DNA of 64,000 bases from Shinisaurus crocodilurus (GCA_021292165.1 CM037878.1:232591546-232655545), one strand, 5' to 3'. Numbered from the stretch's first letter, positions 35,886-47,686 are shown. Notes: a model not told the origin generated them from the letters alone. Numbers and translations: made by a program.

Positions 35886-37134
35886 GACTGACAATAATTC
35901 AAAACCAGTGGGCTACTATGAAAATATGAAGTTTTTAAATGAAGATGAAATAGTTAATAGTCAGAATTACTAAAGAAATGTTGAAATTAATCTGGAGATT
36001 AGGTAGCCTAAAATTTACATTTTTCTATTTACCTTTTGTGAATTGCAAAGGGTTATAGCTGCATATTGGGAGCTTAAAATACTTTATTTCTTCTGACATT
36101 TTGAAAGCAAGACTTTCAATAAATATTTTACTTTTGCATTCTTACTTAAATGTGGTTTCTGAAGGTGATGTTCATCTCCATTGAAGACAAAGTGAACAAT
36201 TATTTTTTGGCAAAACCTGTTAGCACAAAATAGGAGAGTCCTATGCTATATCTGAATACGTTCCAAAATAAAATAACACAGGCATTTTGTTTTCTATTCA
36301 GTAGGACAGGGCCAGTGGCTGGCAGCATAAAAGAGACATGTAAAAAGATATGAATTAAAAATTGTTTTGGCATTTTGCATGTTTCTGCCTCTGGTAATTT
36401 TAGTTACTGTTTCATGAAATGATTGTGGCACTGCATACATAAGTAGAAATGTAGTAAACCATATGATTGTACTTAACCAAAATATATAAAAGTATGTTAT
36501 ACACCTCCTAGTTAAAAATAACAGCATTCAACTTGCAATATTATTTTAACACAGATTGTTGGTGTTTTACAGTGCACATGAAAGTACAAAATAAGATCAA
36601 TCTACTTGCATTTTGTAACAAGAAGAAAGATAACTGAAAGTAATTTGAAAGAATTAGGGTAGGGATGTCTGATGTTTCAAATACATGAGAGCATAGATGT
36701 GTTATATATTAAACAGGTTAGCACCAGTTCATACTGAAGTCCATCTCTTGCACAAGCAGGGACTGGAACAAACCACCTCTAACTTCCACTGAAGACCATT
36801 TGGGCCCAAAATGTGAACTTGCCTCTGGATCCATTTTGAATTGGGTCCAGTATTCTTTGAGCAGGGCCCAATTCAAAATGGAGTGTGCACCCTCCACCCT
36901 GCTCTTTCTGCAGCCCCACACCTTCTGCAACCAACAGCAAAAAAGACTTGCCTTGGAAAGGGGCAAGATGTGGCAGAGGGCTACCCTTTCACAGAAGATA
37001 AACCACTCTATGTGGAGCCTAATTTCCTACTGATGATCATAGGGGGTTATTATAGTTAGAAAACTACAAGTCCCATGATTTTGTCACATAATGCACAATC
37101 AATATAGATGAGGTGAAGGCCACTGGCTTAAGGA
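35886..37134. other. Non-coding stretch with a short hairpin
   Basis: A small inverted repeat lies at 36831-36881 (CATTTTGAATTGGG against CCCAATTCAAAATG). I see nothing else recognisable. Confidence 0.45.
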
Positions 37135-37418
37135 TGGCTATAAAAGGAGCTTAGACAAATTCATGGAGTATAGCTTTCTCAACAGCTATTAGCCATAGTA
37201 ACTAAATCAGGCCTCCATGTTCAGAGGCAGTATAGTTCCCGGATGCTGGGAGGAAATGACAGTAGGGTACTGTAGCCTTCCTATCATGTTTATAAGCTCC
37301 CCAGAAGCAACTGAATCACCTCTATTGGAATCGGATGCTGGACTAGACAGACTCTTGTTCTGATCCAGCAAGGTCCTTCTGATGTTCTTAAGGACCTTAC
37401 TGGATCAGAACAAGAGTT
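37135..37418 (+). mobile_element. CR1-like LINE 3' end with terminal foldback
   Basis: Diverged 3' end of a CR1-like family: GACAAATTCATGGAGTATAG, GGCCTCCATGTTCAGAGGCA, GGATGCTGGACTAGACAGAC and TCTGATCCAGCAAGG. The last part (37351-37378) is followed at 37390-37417 by its own near-perfect reverse complement, so the 3' end is folded back. Confidence 0.65.
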
Positions 37419-37675
37419 CTTAATGAACATCAGAGCAAAGAAAGAGGTCTACAGCAGTGTAATTAAGAACTGGTCAAGAGGCAAATGCAATATTATTCAA
37501 TTCAGTGATAGTGTATATTTGTTCAAGAAACGATTCTAGTGTCAAATTAAATTACCTATTTTATTGTAGCATGAGTTTTCAGAGGCAAGAGATGCAAACC
37601 TTCATCAGATGCATGCTGAGCTGCAATACATTGACAAAACTGACACTGTATCTTCAACTCTTTACCCAAATTGGG

Positions 37676-37824
37676 TATGAATCATAGAGTAGTAGAGTTG
37701 GAAGGGGCCTATAAGGCCATCGAGTCCAACCCCCTGCTCAATGCAGGAGAACAGATGTGGGCAGCCCAGGCAGTCATCCATCCAAGCACTGACCCAGCTC
37801 ATACCTGCTTAGCTTCAGCATGTG
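37676..37824 (-). mobile_element. 5S rRNA-derived SINE with CR1-type tail
   Basis: Read on the minus strand, GAAGCTAAGCAGG followed by GTGCTTGGATGGATGAC and TGCCTGGG matches the promoter half of vertebrate 5S rRNA (A box, then C box region). It is followed directly by TGAGCAGGGGGTTGGACTCG and GGCCCCTTCCAACTCTACTA, the tail shared with the CR1 ends in this window. A 5S-derived head plus a LINE tail is the architecture of SINE3-class elements. The 5' half of the 5S part is missing or too diverged to see. Confidence 0.65.
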
Positions 37825-38489
37825 ACCTGCATTATGTGCTCTTGACACCACCTGATGATAATATGATTAGAGCCCTATTTGGGAGTACAACCCTCATGCA
37901 ATTCCAATTATGTGTAGGGGACAGCATGGCCATGTTCACTAGCCCTGCCTCCTCTGTGGTGTTCCCAAAGCCTCAGCTGCCTTCTGTACATGAGGAAGGT
38001 CTGAAGCAGGAAGCTTGCTCTACATGGATAGGCTTCCTGCGCAACTTAGAACCCTGACTGTGCAGGATACTTAATTGTGCGAGGCTCTTACACACTAGCC
38101 TCCCGGCTTCACATCTTCCCTACCCCCTATGCATGGAGGGTAATAGAAATGGGGACATGATAAGAGGGGGCAGAGCCAGTGAGCATGGCCTCACTCTCCC
38201 CCTTATTGCTTGACTTATGAAAACCTGAGGAGCTTTGGTCATTATATAAATTAAACACCGCCCTTCAAAGTTTAGTGTGCCTGAGAATATCAGCATACAT
38301 AGGGCTATTGATTCCTAAATATTCCAACTTGTGAACTTAACTGATGGATTCATGCCTGGTATCTCTAAGGATAGATACCTTTATTTTGTAATCTCACCAT
38401 GCACTGTCTGTCTACCTCATCTCTTGACCTATGTATGTATGTAATATCCAGTACCTTAATTGTCCATTTTCTGCTTCTGACAAGAATGC
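37825..38489. other. Non-coding stretch, no feature recognised
   Basis: No coding region or repeat end seen. Confidence 0.4.
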
Positions 38490-38905
38490 TCATGCCTACA
38501 AAAGCTCATGCCACAAATAAGTTACTAATCTTTAAGGTGCTATAAGACTAGGTTCAGACAACACGATAACCCATACTCAAGGGTTGAGTGTGGGTTGTCG
38601 TTGAACCATGGGTTGTTATCTGAACCCAGCTGCACTAACAAACCATGTTTTGTTAACCATGGACAACCCATGAAGAGAAACCATCATTTGTTGTTGGGTT
38701 GTGAACTGTGGGTTGTTCATGGATAACAAACCATGGTTTGTTAGTGGGTTCCGACAACACAATAACCCGTTTCAGCAGCAACCTACGGTTCAACGACAAC
38801 CCATACTCAACCCATACTCGACCCTTGAGTGTGGGTTATCATGTTGTCTGAACCGAATCTATTTGTTGTTTTTCCTGTAACAAACTATTATGACTATTCT
38901 AGAAT
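38490..38905 (+). repeat. Dispersed repeat of unknown class, split by a MITE
   Basis: The left part ends CAAATAAGTTACTAATCTTT and AAGGTGCTATAAGA. The right part resumes CTATTTGTTGTTTTTCCTG and continues to ACTATTATGACTATTC. The halves join sensibly once 38549-38861 is removed. The class is not assigned. Confidence 0.45.
38549..38861. mobile_element. Foldback MITE with long inverted ends
   Basis: GGTTCAGACAACACGATAAC at the left and GTTATCATGTTGTCTGAACC at the right are inverted copies. The interior has further paired words (TTAACCATGGACAACCC and GGGTTGTTCATGGATAAC). It interrupts an older dispersed repeat, so it is a later insertion. The putative target duplication is diverged. Confidence 0.7.
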
Positions 38906-41165
38906 GGTTTAGGGCAGCTTTTAGATGAGTTTTTATGGGAAAAAATATTTGAATACTTCGTAATTATCATTTTCTTTTTAAGGATCACAGAATGTCAAAA
39001 GACATAACTGCATGGTCTCAAATGCACATACATTCTATACAAAAGCAGATTCTTTAAGTTCTATATGCTATGAGTATTTCCTCAGGAATATGTCCAGAGA
39101 CCAATTAAACATTCCATGGCTTTGAAAAGAGTCTTTGCTGCTCTGACTTCCCTGTCAATGAACAATTATTTATCTTAGTAATGCAAGAGCAGTCTTCTTT
39201 CATGCTTCGGTGTATGTGAATTCTCTGTAAGATCAGAGCATGTAATCTCCAACAAAGACTTCAGAAGTAACCTTTTAAAAAGATCATACTGTACAATGCA
39301 TTTTAACAGCACTTTACACTTACATTTTAATGTTTCTACAGTTTTTTAGAAATTGAAATAGTGATGCAGATATTAAAATGTGCCAGCTTTAATGTGTCCT
39401 CATGAAGCATTATTTTAAAAAATCTTAACGTTTTAAAATGATGTTAGCTACCAAAGTCTCCAAAAGGATATATTTTCTATATCATCAGTCATTTGAAATC
39501 TTGCACTTAACATCCGAAAGGTATATTTTTCCCATGTGTTAAACATGCACATAGACATGCACAAGTGCTCCTATCTATATTAGATGTGCACTGAATCAAC
39601 AGAATCTTAAAATAAAAATAAAAACTACAACATTAAGGAGCTTGTTTCTACTTGCTGACTGAACATAAAGCAGGAGCAGACCCCAAAGCCTATATGAATA
39701 TGCAGACTGATGTCAGCAATTCCAATGAAGATGGCCAGTGGGCCAACAGTTTTATTTTTAGATTGTACTGGCAATGCAAATGGGAAATAGAAAACTAAAG
39801 AAAAACAAAGGGCAGCACTATGTAGAGAAAGTGTATTAAGACATAAAAACCATGCTTCCCTTCTCCAGGCATGTCATGACTAGAGATGCCTGAAATCTGC
39901 CAATCTCGACTTATAATGCACCTAGTCTTTCTGAACTTTTTCAGACAATTCTTGGGGGGGAAATGGCTCTTGAAGACTGGCCCATACAAAGAGCTTTCAG
40001 CAAGCTCACCACTATCCTGCTGCAGGCCAGGCCATAATTGTGCCACAACTGGGAAGTTGGAAAATGCCCTTTGTGCAGAGCAGATAACTGAAGAATGTAA
40101 GTCAGACCACACATGATAAGCATTATATTATTAAGGAATTATGTAGAATATTTTGCCATATTTCAATAGGAAATCACAGCCTTGGATAATAGCCTTGGAC
40201 TGTACACCCCAAGAGGACTAGTTGCATGTTTCTCCTCCTGCTTCCTCTCCTAACTTTCCTCTAAGCACCACAACAAGCACTGCCTCACTTGAAAAGTATA
40301 TTTGCCTAGAATATAAGGAAAGGCTGGAGCAACATTTGTTTCTTTGTGGTCTCCATCAGAGACTAAAGCCCATATTTCTCCCCATTGCTTAGGCTTAACA
40401 ATATGAAGAAACATGACTGGTGCTTCCTGGTGGGTGGGAACCTCTGGGGCAGATCTGAGGCATCTTCTGTGGCACTCTATGCCCTGGATGTGTGGCTCTT
40501 ATCACCCCTGCAGCCGCTGCATGGCTGTATGGGATGCCCAAGCTCAGATCTGTGGCCTGGCACAAAACATCTTGGGTATGCCCCGCTGCCCTCATTTTTT
40601 CCCATATGAGTGAACTCATTTTTAACTCATAACTCATTTTTCTCCTAGGGGGAAAAGTATAGTGCTGCACTTGGAGTCACTGTTGCAGTGAGGGTAAAAC
40701 CCTGTTCTTCAGCAGTGACACTGGTGGCCCAGAAATATCTGGTCCCACAAGGGGAGCAAAGTGTCTCTGAGGACAGAGAGAACACAGGAATTCACTGTGG
40801 ACCCAAGGCCTTAGAATAGGATTGGTACGACCCCTTCCAACCCTAACATTTTATGGTGCTAAGATCAATTGCTTTGTTGTTCACTGTTTGATTTAGAATA
40901 TAACCTAATTAGTTAGTTGTTTGCATTGATAAATTATAAATCTCCTAAAGAGGGGCTGTAGGTAAAACAAGAAACTTGACAAGAAAGGATGATGTATTTG
41001 AGAACGTTTTTAATAAATAATGTGACAAAAATTACTTTTATGATTATTGAATCCTTGGTATGCAAAATTATGGCTAAAATATGAGGTTTCTTACATGAAC
41101 ATAATGAAAAACATTAATCACATGGGTTGTTCCCTCAGTACCGCACACCCTTTCTATTGTAACCT
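38906..41165. other. Intergenic stretch downstream of the ROBO gene
   Basis: AT-rich, with a possible CR1 tail fragment at 40820-40860 (CCCCTTCCAACCCTAACATT). I see no other coding sequence. Confidence 0.45.
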
Positions 41166-42646
41166 TTTATTTAAAATTAGCTAAATGAAATTTTTTAGCC
41201 CTCAGTACCAAAACACCTTTCCAGCACCCCCCACTGAGGATAGGCCTGATAATTGTCCATAAACAAACACACAATTTTCCATTAGCACCGATGACAAAGA
41301 AATTATATAATTACAAAAGAGATCATAAGAATCTACAGACAGAAGACATCATTCTGTAATTTCAAAAGGAAGTAATGGCTCTATTTCAGTTTTAGTGGAA
41401 ATCCAATGTTGAGATAGGCCACAACAAACTTGAAAATTTGAAGTCCAGGAAATGGGAAAAGTGTTCTGTTTATGGCCCATATTTAGGTTTGCTACCTTTA
41501 CCATCTGTCAGCATTCCCAATACAAACACAGAGCATTAATAAAATATGAAAAAACAAACAAAAGCATAGCATCTTACAGTAAGACAAAAACGGTTAATAG
41601 TTACAATGTTTTACAAATAAAGTTTAGTGATTGTGCTTTTAAAACCAAAAAAAAAAAAAAAAGATAAACAGTGCATTACAAAAAAAATCAAAAACAACCC
41701 CCCCCCCCAAAGAAAGAACCCCAAGATCAAAACATAACTTCTTTAAGTGGCACTTCTTCTTTAAGGTGAATTGACACTATAAAGTAGAGGTCTGAGATTT
41801 GGGCCAGTCATGATGATGATGTCCTTCCCAATGATGCTTAAAAATGTCCATTGCTTTCTATAAGTTGCATTTTCAGTAGCACTGATTGAGTATTTGATAA
41901 ACTTAATTCATGACATATCTGCCAAGTTCTCATTCACATGCCTTCTTCCTATCCTAAAGAACATTTGCAGTAAAGAATGTACCTTGATGATAAAATGGGT
42001 TAGAATCTAGACAAATTAAAGTACTATGGGGGGTTGAAAAACAAATCTGTATTTACAGTATGAGCTGCCCTAACCCAAACCATATGAAGTTGGGTTTGGG
42101 GTTTTTTTTGCTGCAAAGGGATATGACTGCTGGAGAAAACTAAAATGCCATTTGCACCAAATGCAGCTTATAACAGCATTACAAAGTTTTTGAAAAAAAC
42201 TCCTGCACAGTTACCATTCTTTGTAACTTGCCTCTGTCCAATCAATGATAGTCTATACATAGGATTATGAACTGGCTTGGTGACATATCTGTACTGAACG
42301 GCACTGCCCCCAATGGAAGCAAACTAGGGGTCCCCCTTCTGTCCAAAGATGGAAGCAGCAGCTAGCATAGCACCACAAAGAACAGTTTAATTGCTCTCAT
42401 GGACAGAGAAAATGTGGTATATTTAGCCTAAGGGAATAAACAGGAGATGCTCATTATGATTAGGGTTTTTAAAAAGAACATTAAAATAAAGATTAGCATT
42501 CTGATAGAATGAAAAAAAAGATGAAAAATTGTATACTCTGATTGCACTGATCATTATTTCTGGCATCAAATATCATCAGACTTGAGGCATCTTAAGTGAT
42601 ATCTTTCTGATTAGATTTCAAAAATGTGTTACAGTACATATTTTCT
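41166..42646 (-). other. Candidate 3' UTR of the ROBO gene
   Basis: Sequence following the TGA at 42647-42649 on the minus strand. The first canonical AATAAA on that strand is at 41171-41166, giving a UTR of about 1.5 kb. Downstream of it the minus strand has a G/T-rich GGGTGTGCGG (41150-41140). No transposon was recognised in this span, which fits a UTR under constraint. The true polyadenylation site could lie further on. Confidence 0.45.
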
Positions 42647-42661
42647 TCAGCTTTCAGTTTC
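42647..42661 (-). CDS. ROBO receptor, terminal coding exon (last four residues and stop)
   Basis: On the minus strand a pyrimidine-rich acceptor ending TTTTTTACAG is followed by codons for Glu-Thr-Glu-Ser and TGA. The previous exon ends in phase 0 after Leu-Gln, so the protein ends EELQETES. An ETES end is, to my recollection, the C-terminus of vertebrate ROBO1, which supports both the gene call and this tiny coding piece. It is far too short for an ORF finder and is recognised only by context. It lies 653 bp from the preceding exon, and the 3' UTR continues without a break. Confidence 0.8.
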   Translation of the reverse strand, partial: ETES

Positions 42662-43314
42662 CTGTAAAAAACAACAACACAGGCTGAGAATTATCTTGCT
42701 TTCTCACTCAAAATATGTTTATATACTATTCTTGAGAATGTACATATAAAAGAATTTTAATCACACTACAGAAGAATATGATTTAACCAGTAGTTAAATA
42801 GTGCCTAATATCTGACATCTATAAAAGAAGTGACTGTATCTTTTTTTAAAATCCATATAATCAGGCGACACAGCAATTACATCTTTTCATCATAATTATG
42901 GCTACAGTATAATGTTTTGAATTCTTTGTATTTATTTGATGGCTTATTTTTATAATGATAAGATAACCTGTACATTATATTCATACACAATTACTGACAT
43001 AAGCTGTGGTCAGCATTAATTTTGTCTCATATTTCACCTTTCACACGTTATCTAAGATATAGATAGAAATATACAAATATAGATATACCAACAAAAATTT
43101 GTAAAGAGATTAAACATTTGGTGCATCTCAACTCAAATTATGGTTTGAGGATTAAATAAATATGAAATGGTAGTACAAATGGAATTATGTTTATCTGACG
43201 AGGCCAAAAATCTAAAGTTTCTGTAAACTAACCAATTAAAGGATAAAATAAAATTAGCTTTGAGGGATAAACATTTGTATTTTCACAACAGGTTTTCACC
43301 CCTCTAATGATTAC

Positions 43315-43514
43315 CTGTAATTCTTCTTCTTCATCCTCTCCTTGCTCATATGTTCCAAATACCTGCATTTCTGCAATATTCCTTCGACCTAGATTTGCTT
43401 GCTCTGCCCTTTGTCTACTTCCTGATCCTCTGGATGACATGGAGCTTGAGGAACTGGGATCTCTAGTGTTATTTGATGTTGGAAATGTAGGTCTACAATA
43501 TGGCAGAATATCCT
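43315..43514 (-). CDS. ROBO axon-guidance receptor, penultimate coding exon
   Basis: ROBO proteins are single-pass receptors for SLIT ligands that steer axons; this exon belongs to the extreme end of the cytoplasmic tail. The 200-bp exon starts after acceptor TTCTCCATAG (AG at 43516-43515) and ends at donor CAG|GTAATC (43315/43314). With the G left by the upstream exon it gives exactly 67 codons. They include [16 protein letters not shown], a serine-rich [33 protein letters not shown] and an acidic end. These match the conserved C-terminal segment of vertebrate ROBO1/ROBO2 as I know it. Differences from the ROBO1 version I remember favour ROBO2, but the paralogue is not settled. Confidence 0.88.
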
Positions 43515-44596
43515 CTATGGAGAAAATTATGTATGTGTTAATATTGCTATAGACAAATGCCTGCTCCAATGCATTGTGTATTTTAGTTCTGCATTGGTAT
43601 TCAATAATGGTCATAACCTTGGAGCAGTGGAAATGGCAAATATAAACTACACATGTTGAGGAAAGATTCACTCTTCATTCTCAGTAACACACACGCCATG
43701 GCTTCTCCAGCGGGCAACCTGCAGCTGACAGACCACATGTGTCCTATGGAACACCAGGGAGCTTTGCCCACTTTCTCCACTGCCCAGCTGATCGGCCCTC
43801 AGCTGGGCTGCAGGGAACAGATTGCTAGATATGGTATATATTTAAGTGAGACTGAAGGAAAGGAGACTGTGATAAGGGCAGGTAGTGGATCAAAGGAGTC
43901 CAGGGAGCTGAAGGAAAGATGTAGAAGAAGCAGAGGTCAAGAGAAGGGAAATTGGGGGACAGGAACGTAGGTGCCAGACATTTATGGAAAGAGGCATGTG
44001 AGGCGGTGAATGGAAGAAAGTGGGGCAAAGCAAGGATAGATCAAAGGGCTTAAGAGAGGAGCACTAGAGGAAATGGTAAAACAGAAAGGAAGGTGGATGG
44101 TACAAAGTCAGCAAGGAATGGAAAGGAAGTTGGGAGACAGACTGGCACTTGCCTGCCAACTCAGCTATAGCACATCTTTAGATGGCTAGAGTCCCACACA
44201 CATTCTTAAGATTTGCTGAGTACCTCATTAGTGATAAAGGTCACAGAATTGTAAGGTGAAATGATCTAAGGTACATCTGGTTTCTTCAGCTCTGCGATTC
44301 CAAGCTTCTAAAGTAGTATTCAAAAGTGGTTTTATCTGGCTACTCTACATTGTTTATGAATTGGCAATGTGGTCGACTTTGCTAATATACAATTATGTTA
44401 GCTCTATAAAGTGATGGGTGGATGTGGCAGGAGTAATGATGGTAAGAATGATGAACAATAACATCTTAATATTATGACATGAAAACTGGGTCCAAGAGAG
44501 GGCTACAAAATGGTTAAAATACTGGGTATGTTAAGTACTAATGAGAATGGGAGACAATATGGAGAGTATACATACACTTGACCCTTTCACTTAGGG
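43515..44596. other. ROBO intron, 3' part; no element recognised
   Basis: Intron between exons 47686-47378 and 43514-43315 (phase 1). A short palindromic CCCAGCTGATCGGCCCTCAG region occurs near 43785; otherwise plain. Confidence 0.5.
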
Positions 44597-44795
44597 GAGG
44601 GGCTGTGACTCAGTGGGAGAGCACACGTTTTGCATGCAGAAGATCCCAGGTTCAATCCCCAGCATCCCCAGGTAGGGCAGGAAAAATGCTTGCCTGAAAC
44701 TCTGGAGAGCTGCTACCAGTCAGTGTCAACAATACTGGGCTAGATGGACCAATGGTCTGACTCAGTATAAGGCAGCTTTCTATGTTACTGTGTTC
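44597..44795 (+). mobile_element. tRNA-derived SINE (second family), full length
   Basis: A tRNA-like head (GCTGTGACTCAGTGGGAGAG as A box, GGTTCAATCCC at 44649-44659 as B box) is followed by the family body (GAGAGCTGCTACCAGTCAGT, then CTAGATGGACCAATGGTCTG) and GTATAAGGCAGCTTTCTATG at the 3' end. Both Pol III boxes are recognisable. It lies in the ROBO intron, antisense to the gene. The head is not an independent tRNA gene, since no cloverleaf 3' half ending in the acceptor stem follows. Confidence 0.8.
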
Positions 44796-45149
44796 CACTA
44801 GATGCTCACTAAATGCATGGTGAGGGAGCAGCACTGTGTCTGCTGATCATGCACCCAGTATGTGCCTGCAGATCACACCCTCTTGGAGGCTTCATATTCA
44901 GTGTACCGTGAAAGGGTTCATGTGATTAGGAACCCTGATTGGCCAGGATTACTGATTGGATGAATCAATCTATTTCTAGTCCATGTCAATTTTGCATGTG
45001 TTCATTCATAACTTCATTCCTTCCCATTTCTGCAGTAATGCCAATTTTAAAAAATAGAACAGAAATTTGTTCAGTTTGTACTGAAATATCTATTTTTGAA
45101 CATATTTCTAAACATATTTTATCTAAATGTACATATTTCTAAACTTTAG

Positions 45150-45221
45150 CCGCCTTGGGTTCCTTTCAGGAAAAAAGGCGGGGTATAAATATAATAAATA
45201 AATAAATAAAATAAAAATTTA
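45150..45221 (+). mobile_element. 3' tail of a Sauria-like SINE
   Basis: GCCGCCTTGGGTTCCTTTCA through GGCGGGGTATAAATATAATA to AAAT repeats; only the 3' end of the family is present. Confidence 0.75.
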
Positions 45222-45706
45222 CAAGGATCAAATTCCTCAAGCAGCCCTATTGTACGCACATTGGCCTTCTTTCACACTAGCGCCAAATGTGCAGCTGCCA
45301 GAGAAAGCATGGCCAAAGGGTATGAACCTGCTCCCTACAGCTCACTGAATGTGTGTGTGTATGGGAGTCATGTACACAGGGCGGTGATAATCACTTTCAG
45401 GTATGTGGCCCTATGCTTTAAAAATAGGTGGAAATGAACTGTTATACGTGCCAATGAAGTTAGAAGATAAGAAATGATGGGGAAAAAACAAAGGAGAGAA
45501 AGAAGAAATTACATGCAAGCCTAAGTCCACCGAAATCAATCACTCAAGCCTCACTGATTTCAGTGCAAGTTAATTCACATCACATCCCCTTCTGTTAGGG
45601 TTCTCTTTTTCCTTTCATAATCAGTATGTGTGAACTCTATAATGCACGAGCCAGGAATTCAAGGATATCATCCACACCAACTTTCTTTACCAAGGAATGT
45701 TTAAAA

Positions 45707-45841
45707 CAAGAGTGGGCAATGTGTGGCCCTCCAGATGTTTTGACCTGCAACTCCCATCATCCCTCCCATTGGCTATGCTGGCGAGGGCTGATGGGAGTTG
45801 TAGGCCAACATATCTGGAAGGCCACAAGTTGCTCACCTCTG
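45707..45841. mobile_element. Foldback hAT-type MITE in the ROBO intron
   Basis: Starts CAAGAGTGGGCAATG and ends AAGTTGCTCACCTCTG. The arms CCTGCAACTCCCATCATCCC and GCTGATGGGAGTTGTAGGCC pair. Flanking octamers GTTTAAAA and CTTTAAAA match at seven of eight bases. Confidence 0.75.
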
Positions 45842-46049
45842 CTTTAAAAGGTATGAAATAGATCATGGAAATTGCTGCTGCTGAAATCCATGAGTTCCTG
45901 GAGTCTCAGGCATTACACAGCTGATGTGAATACTAGACGGTTGGTTGAGTGAGGAAATAGAATAATGTAAAGTTAGGAATTCACACACCTAACTATATAT
46001 TGTGCCCAGTGGTCATGAACCACCAGGTTCACTCATATACCTTGACTTG

Positions 46050-46195
46050 GGATAAGGGCATTATACCAAGTCAGACGCCATTGGTCCCTCTAGCTCAGTA
46101 TAGTCTACTACAACACTTGACTGGCAGCAACTCTCCAGGGTTTCAGACAGGGCCTGAACCTGGAACCATCTGCATGCAAAGCATGTGCTCAAGCA
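46050..46195 (-). mobile_element. tRNA-derived SINE (second family), diverged
   Basis: On the plus strand it reads CCAAGTCAGACGCCATTGGT, AGCAACTCTCCAGGGTTTCA and CATCTGCATGCAAAGCATGT: the reverse complement of the body and head of the SINE at 44597-44795. The B box is mutated. Confidence 0.7.
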
Positions 46196-47377
46196 CAATA
46201 TATTTTAGATTCTTATCCAGCTAAAACTTATCTAGACCTCAAAACTGGAGGGCTGTCACTTTCTCTTAAGGACAGTGATTCCAAAAGAAGTTTAGATATA
46301 TGTTAGTAACAGCTGATTTTATGAAGTAAATATTGCATATTGACGTGAAGGCAGGGAGTGGAAAAGATATAAAAGGTTACCTGTTAATGAAGTTTCCAGC
46401 CCTATAATTCTGTGAGTCATAAATCAATACCCAGAGCTTTCCCCTAATATTTTAACATGGTTTTTGAAGGTGATAAATTACTTATACATTAACAGTTTCC
46501 AATTTCACCAGCAAGTTTTACCACCTGCTTTATGCCATTAATATATAAATTGAAAAGCAACAACTGCAGCACCAATCTTGGAGTATCTTGCTAATGACTT
46601 CTTTTTATCATGACCCATTGTCATTTACAATGACCTCTTGCTTTTGTGCCCATTTAACCAATTTACTACCCAATTTCTATTCTGCTGTTTCATGCCCAGG
46701 TTAGCTAGTATCAAGGGCTGGCCTGCTTCTTTGATGACAGCTTTTACAGAGGCCTATATAGATACCTTCATACACATTCTCCTATCAGTCCTTACTAGCC
46801 ACCATAAAAAAAGAGATTAATTTAGTCTGGTATGATCCATTTATGGTTTTTATAATGTGGTCTGGCTTGATATTTGTAGCCTACGTGTCTAGAAGCCAGA
46901 CTATCATTCTTTTGTTATGCTCTTCACATTTTTAAAACTGATTGAGTGGGCTTTGCTGTACCATTTGCTTTAAGAAGAAAATGTAACTAATTTCTTTACT
47001 TTCAGATAAAAAGTAAAAGATCATGATGCAAGAAAAGAGGGCCTTCATCTGTTACAATAACCCTATGAGATGCAAGCATGCAGTGCTATATGGAGACATA
47101 GGAGAAATTAGATTTCTAAAGGGAATTTGGTTTTGTTTGCTTAAGGTTTTTTCCCTTATATTTCCTCCTTGATGAATAGTCTAGTGCTCTGTGTTTGTTT
47201 TGTACTATGGTGTAATTACATTTCAAGAAGTAAGGTTTTATGCCTCTTATAGGTAGAGAGACGGCCCTGCTAAGCTTTTGTGTCAGTGGGGTATATAATT
47301 TGATGGCTATGCTATGAACAACTTTATTCATAACTAAAGAAAAGATTTAATTAAGACATGCTAAGATACCAACTCAC
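46196..47377. other. ROBO intron, 5' part; no element recognised
   Basis: AT-rich intron sequence adjoining the donor at 47377. Confidence 0.5.
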
Positions 47378-47686
47378 CTTGGAGAAGATGTGTTTTTGCT
47401 GGTGTGCCATCTCGCCTGACTGCTTTGTTTCCTCGCAGTTTGTTATCATTTTGCTGTTCCTGTGTTTCTCTGCGCTCACCTGAACCTGTCCGCATATCGG
47501 AATGCTGACGGCTATTGGCTCCTTCTTTCCCCTTATAACCTGTACCTTTTCTTTCCACTGCTCTTTCTGTTCTTGGTTCTATAGAAGACAACTTTGGCAA
47601 CATGACAGGCCGTAGCTCCAGTTGAGATTTGGACTGGGCAGTGGGAGATTTTATAGCGGGAGGTGGCACTGGTGGAGGTGGTAGGT
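47378..47686 (-). CDS. ROBO axon-guidance receptor, cytoplasmic exon with polyproline motif
   Basis: The 309-bp exon starts after acceptor CCCATTACAG (AG at 47688-47687) and ends at donor CCAAG|GTGAGT (47378/47377); both flanking introns are phase 1. It completes an Asp codon and encodes [15 protein letters not shown], a long basic and Gln-rich stretch ([20 protein letters not shown]) and ends PAKTHLLQ. The polyproline motif corresponds to the CC3 region of vertebrate ROBO receptors, known to bind the SH3 domain of srGAP proteins, which act on Rho-family GTPases during SLIT repulsion. Joined to the next exon the reading continues as HLLQ-E-DILPYC. Paralogue ROBO2 is favoured but not proven. 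No earlier exon was found up to 64000. Confidence 0.88.

Noticed and set aside
36831..36881. Small hairpin considered as a microRNA precursor
   Set aside because: The arms are only about 14-20 bases with no evidence of conservation or flanking stem; more likely a decayed repeat.
44597..44670. Possible tRNA gene
   Set aside because: A and B boxes are present, but the sequence continues as a SINE body without a closing acceptor stem; it is the SINE head.
46465..46820. Weakly protein-like stretch in the ROBO intron
   Set aside because: A 60-codon frame with no splice signals and no family resemblance that I can defend.
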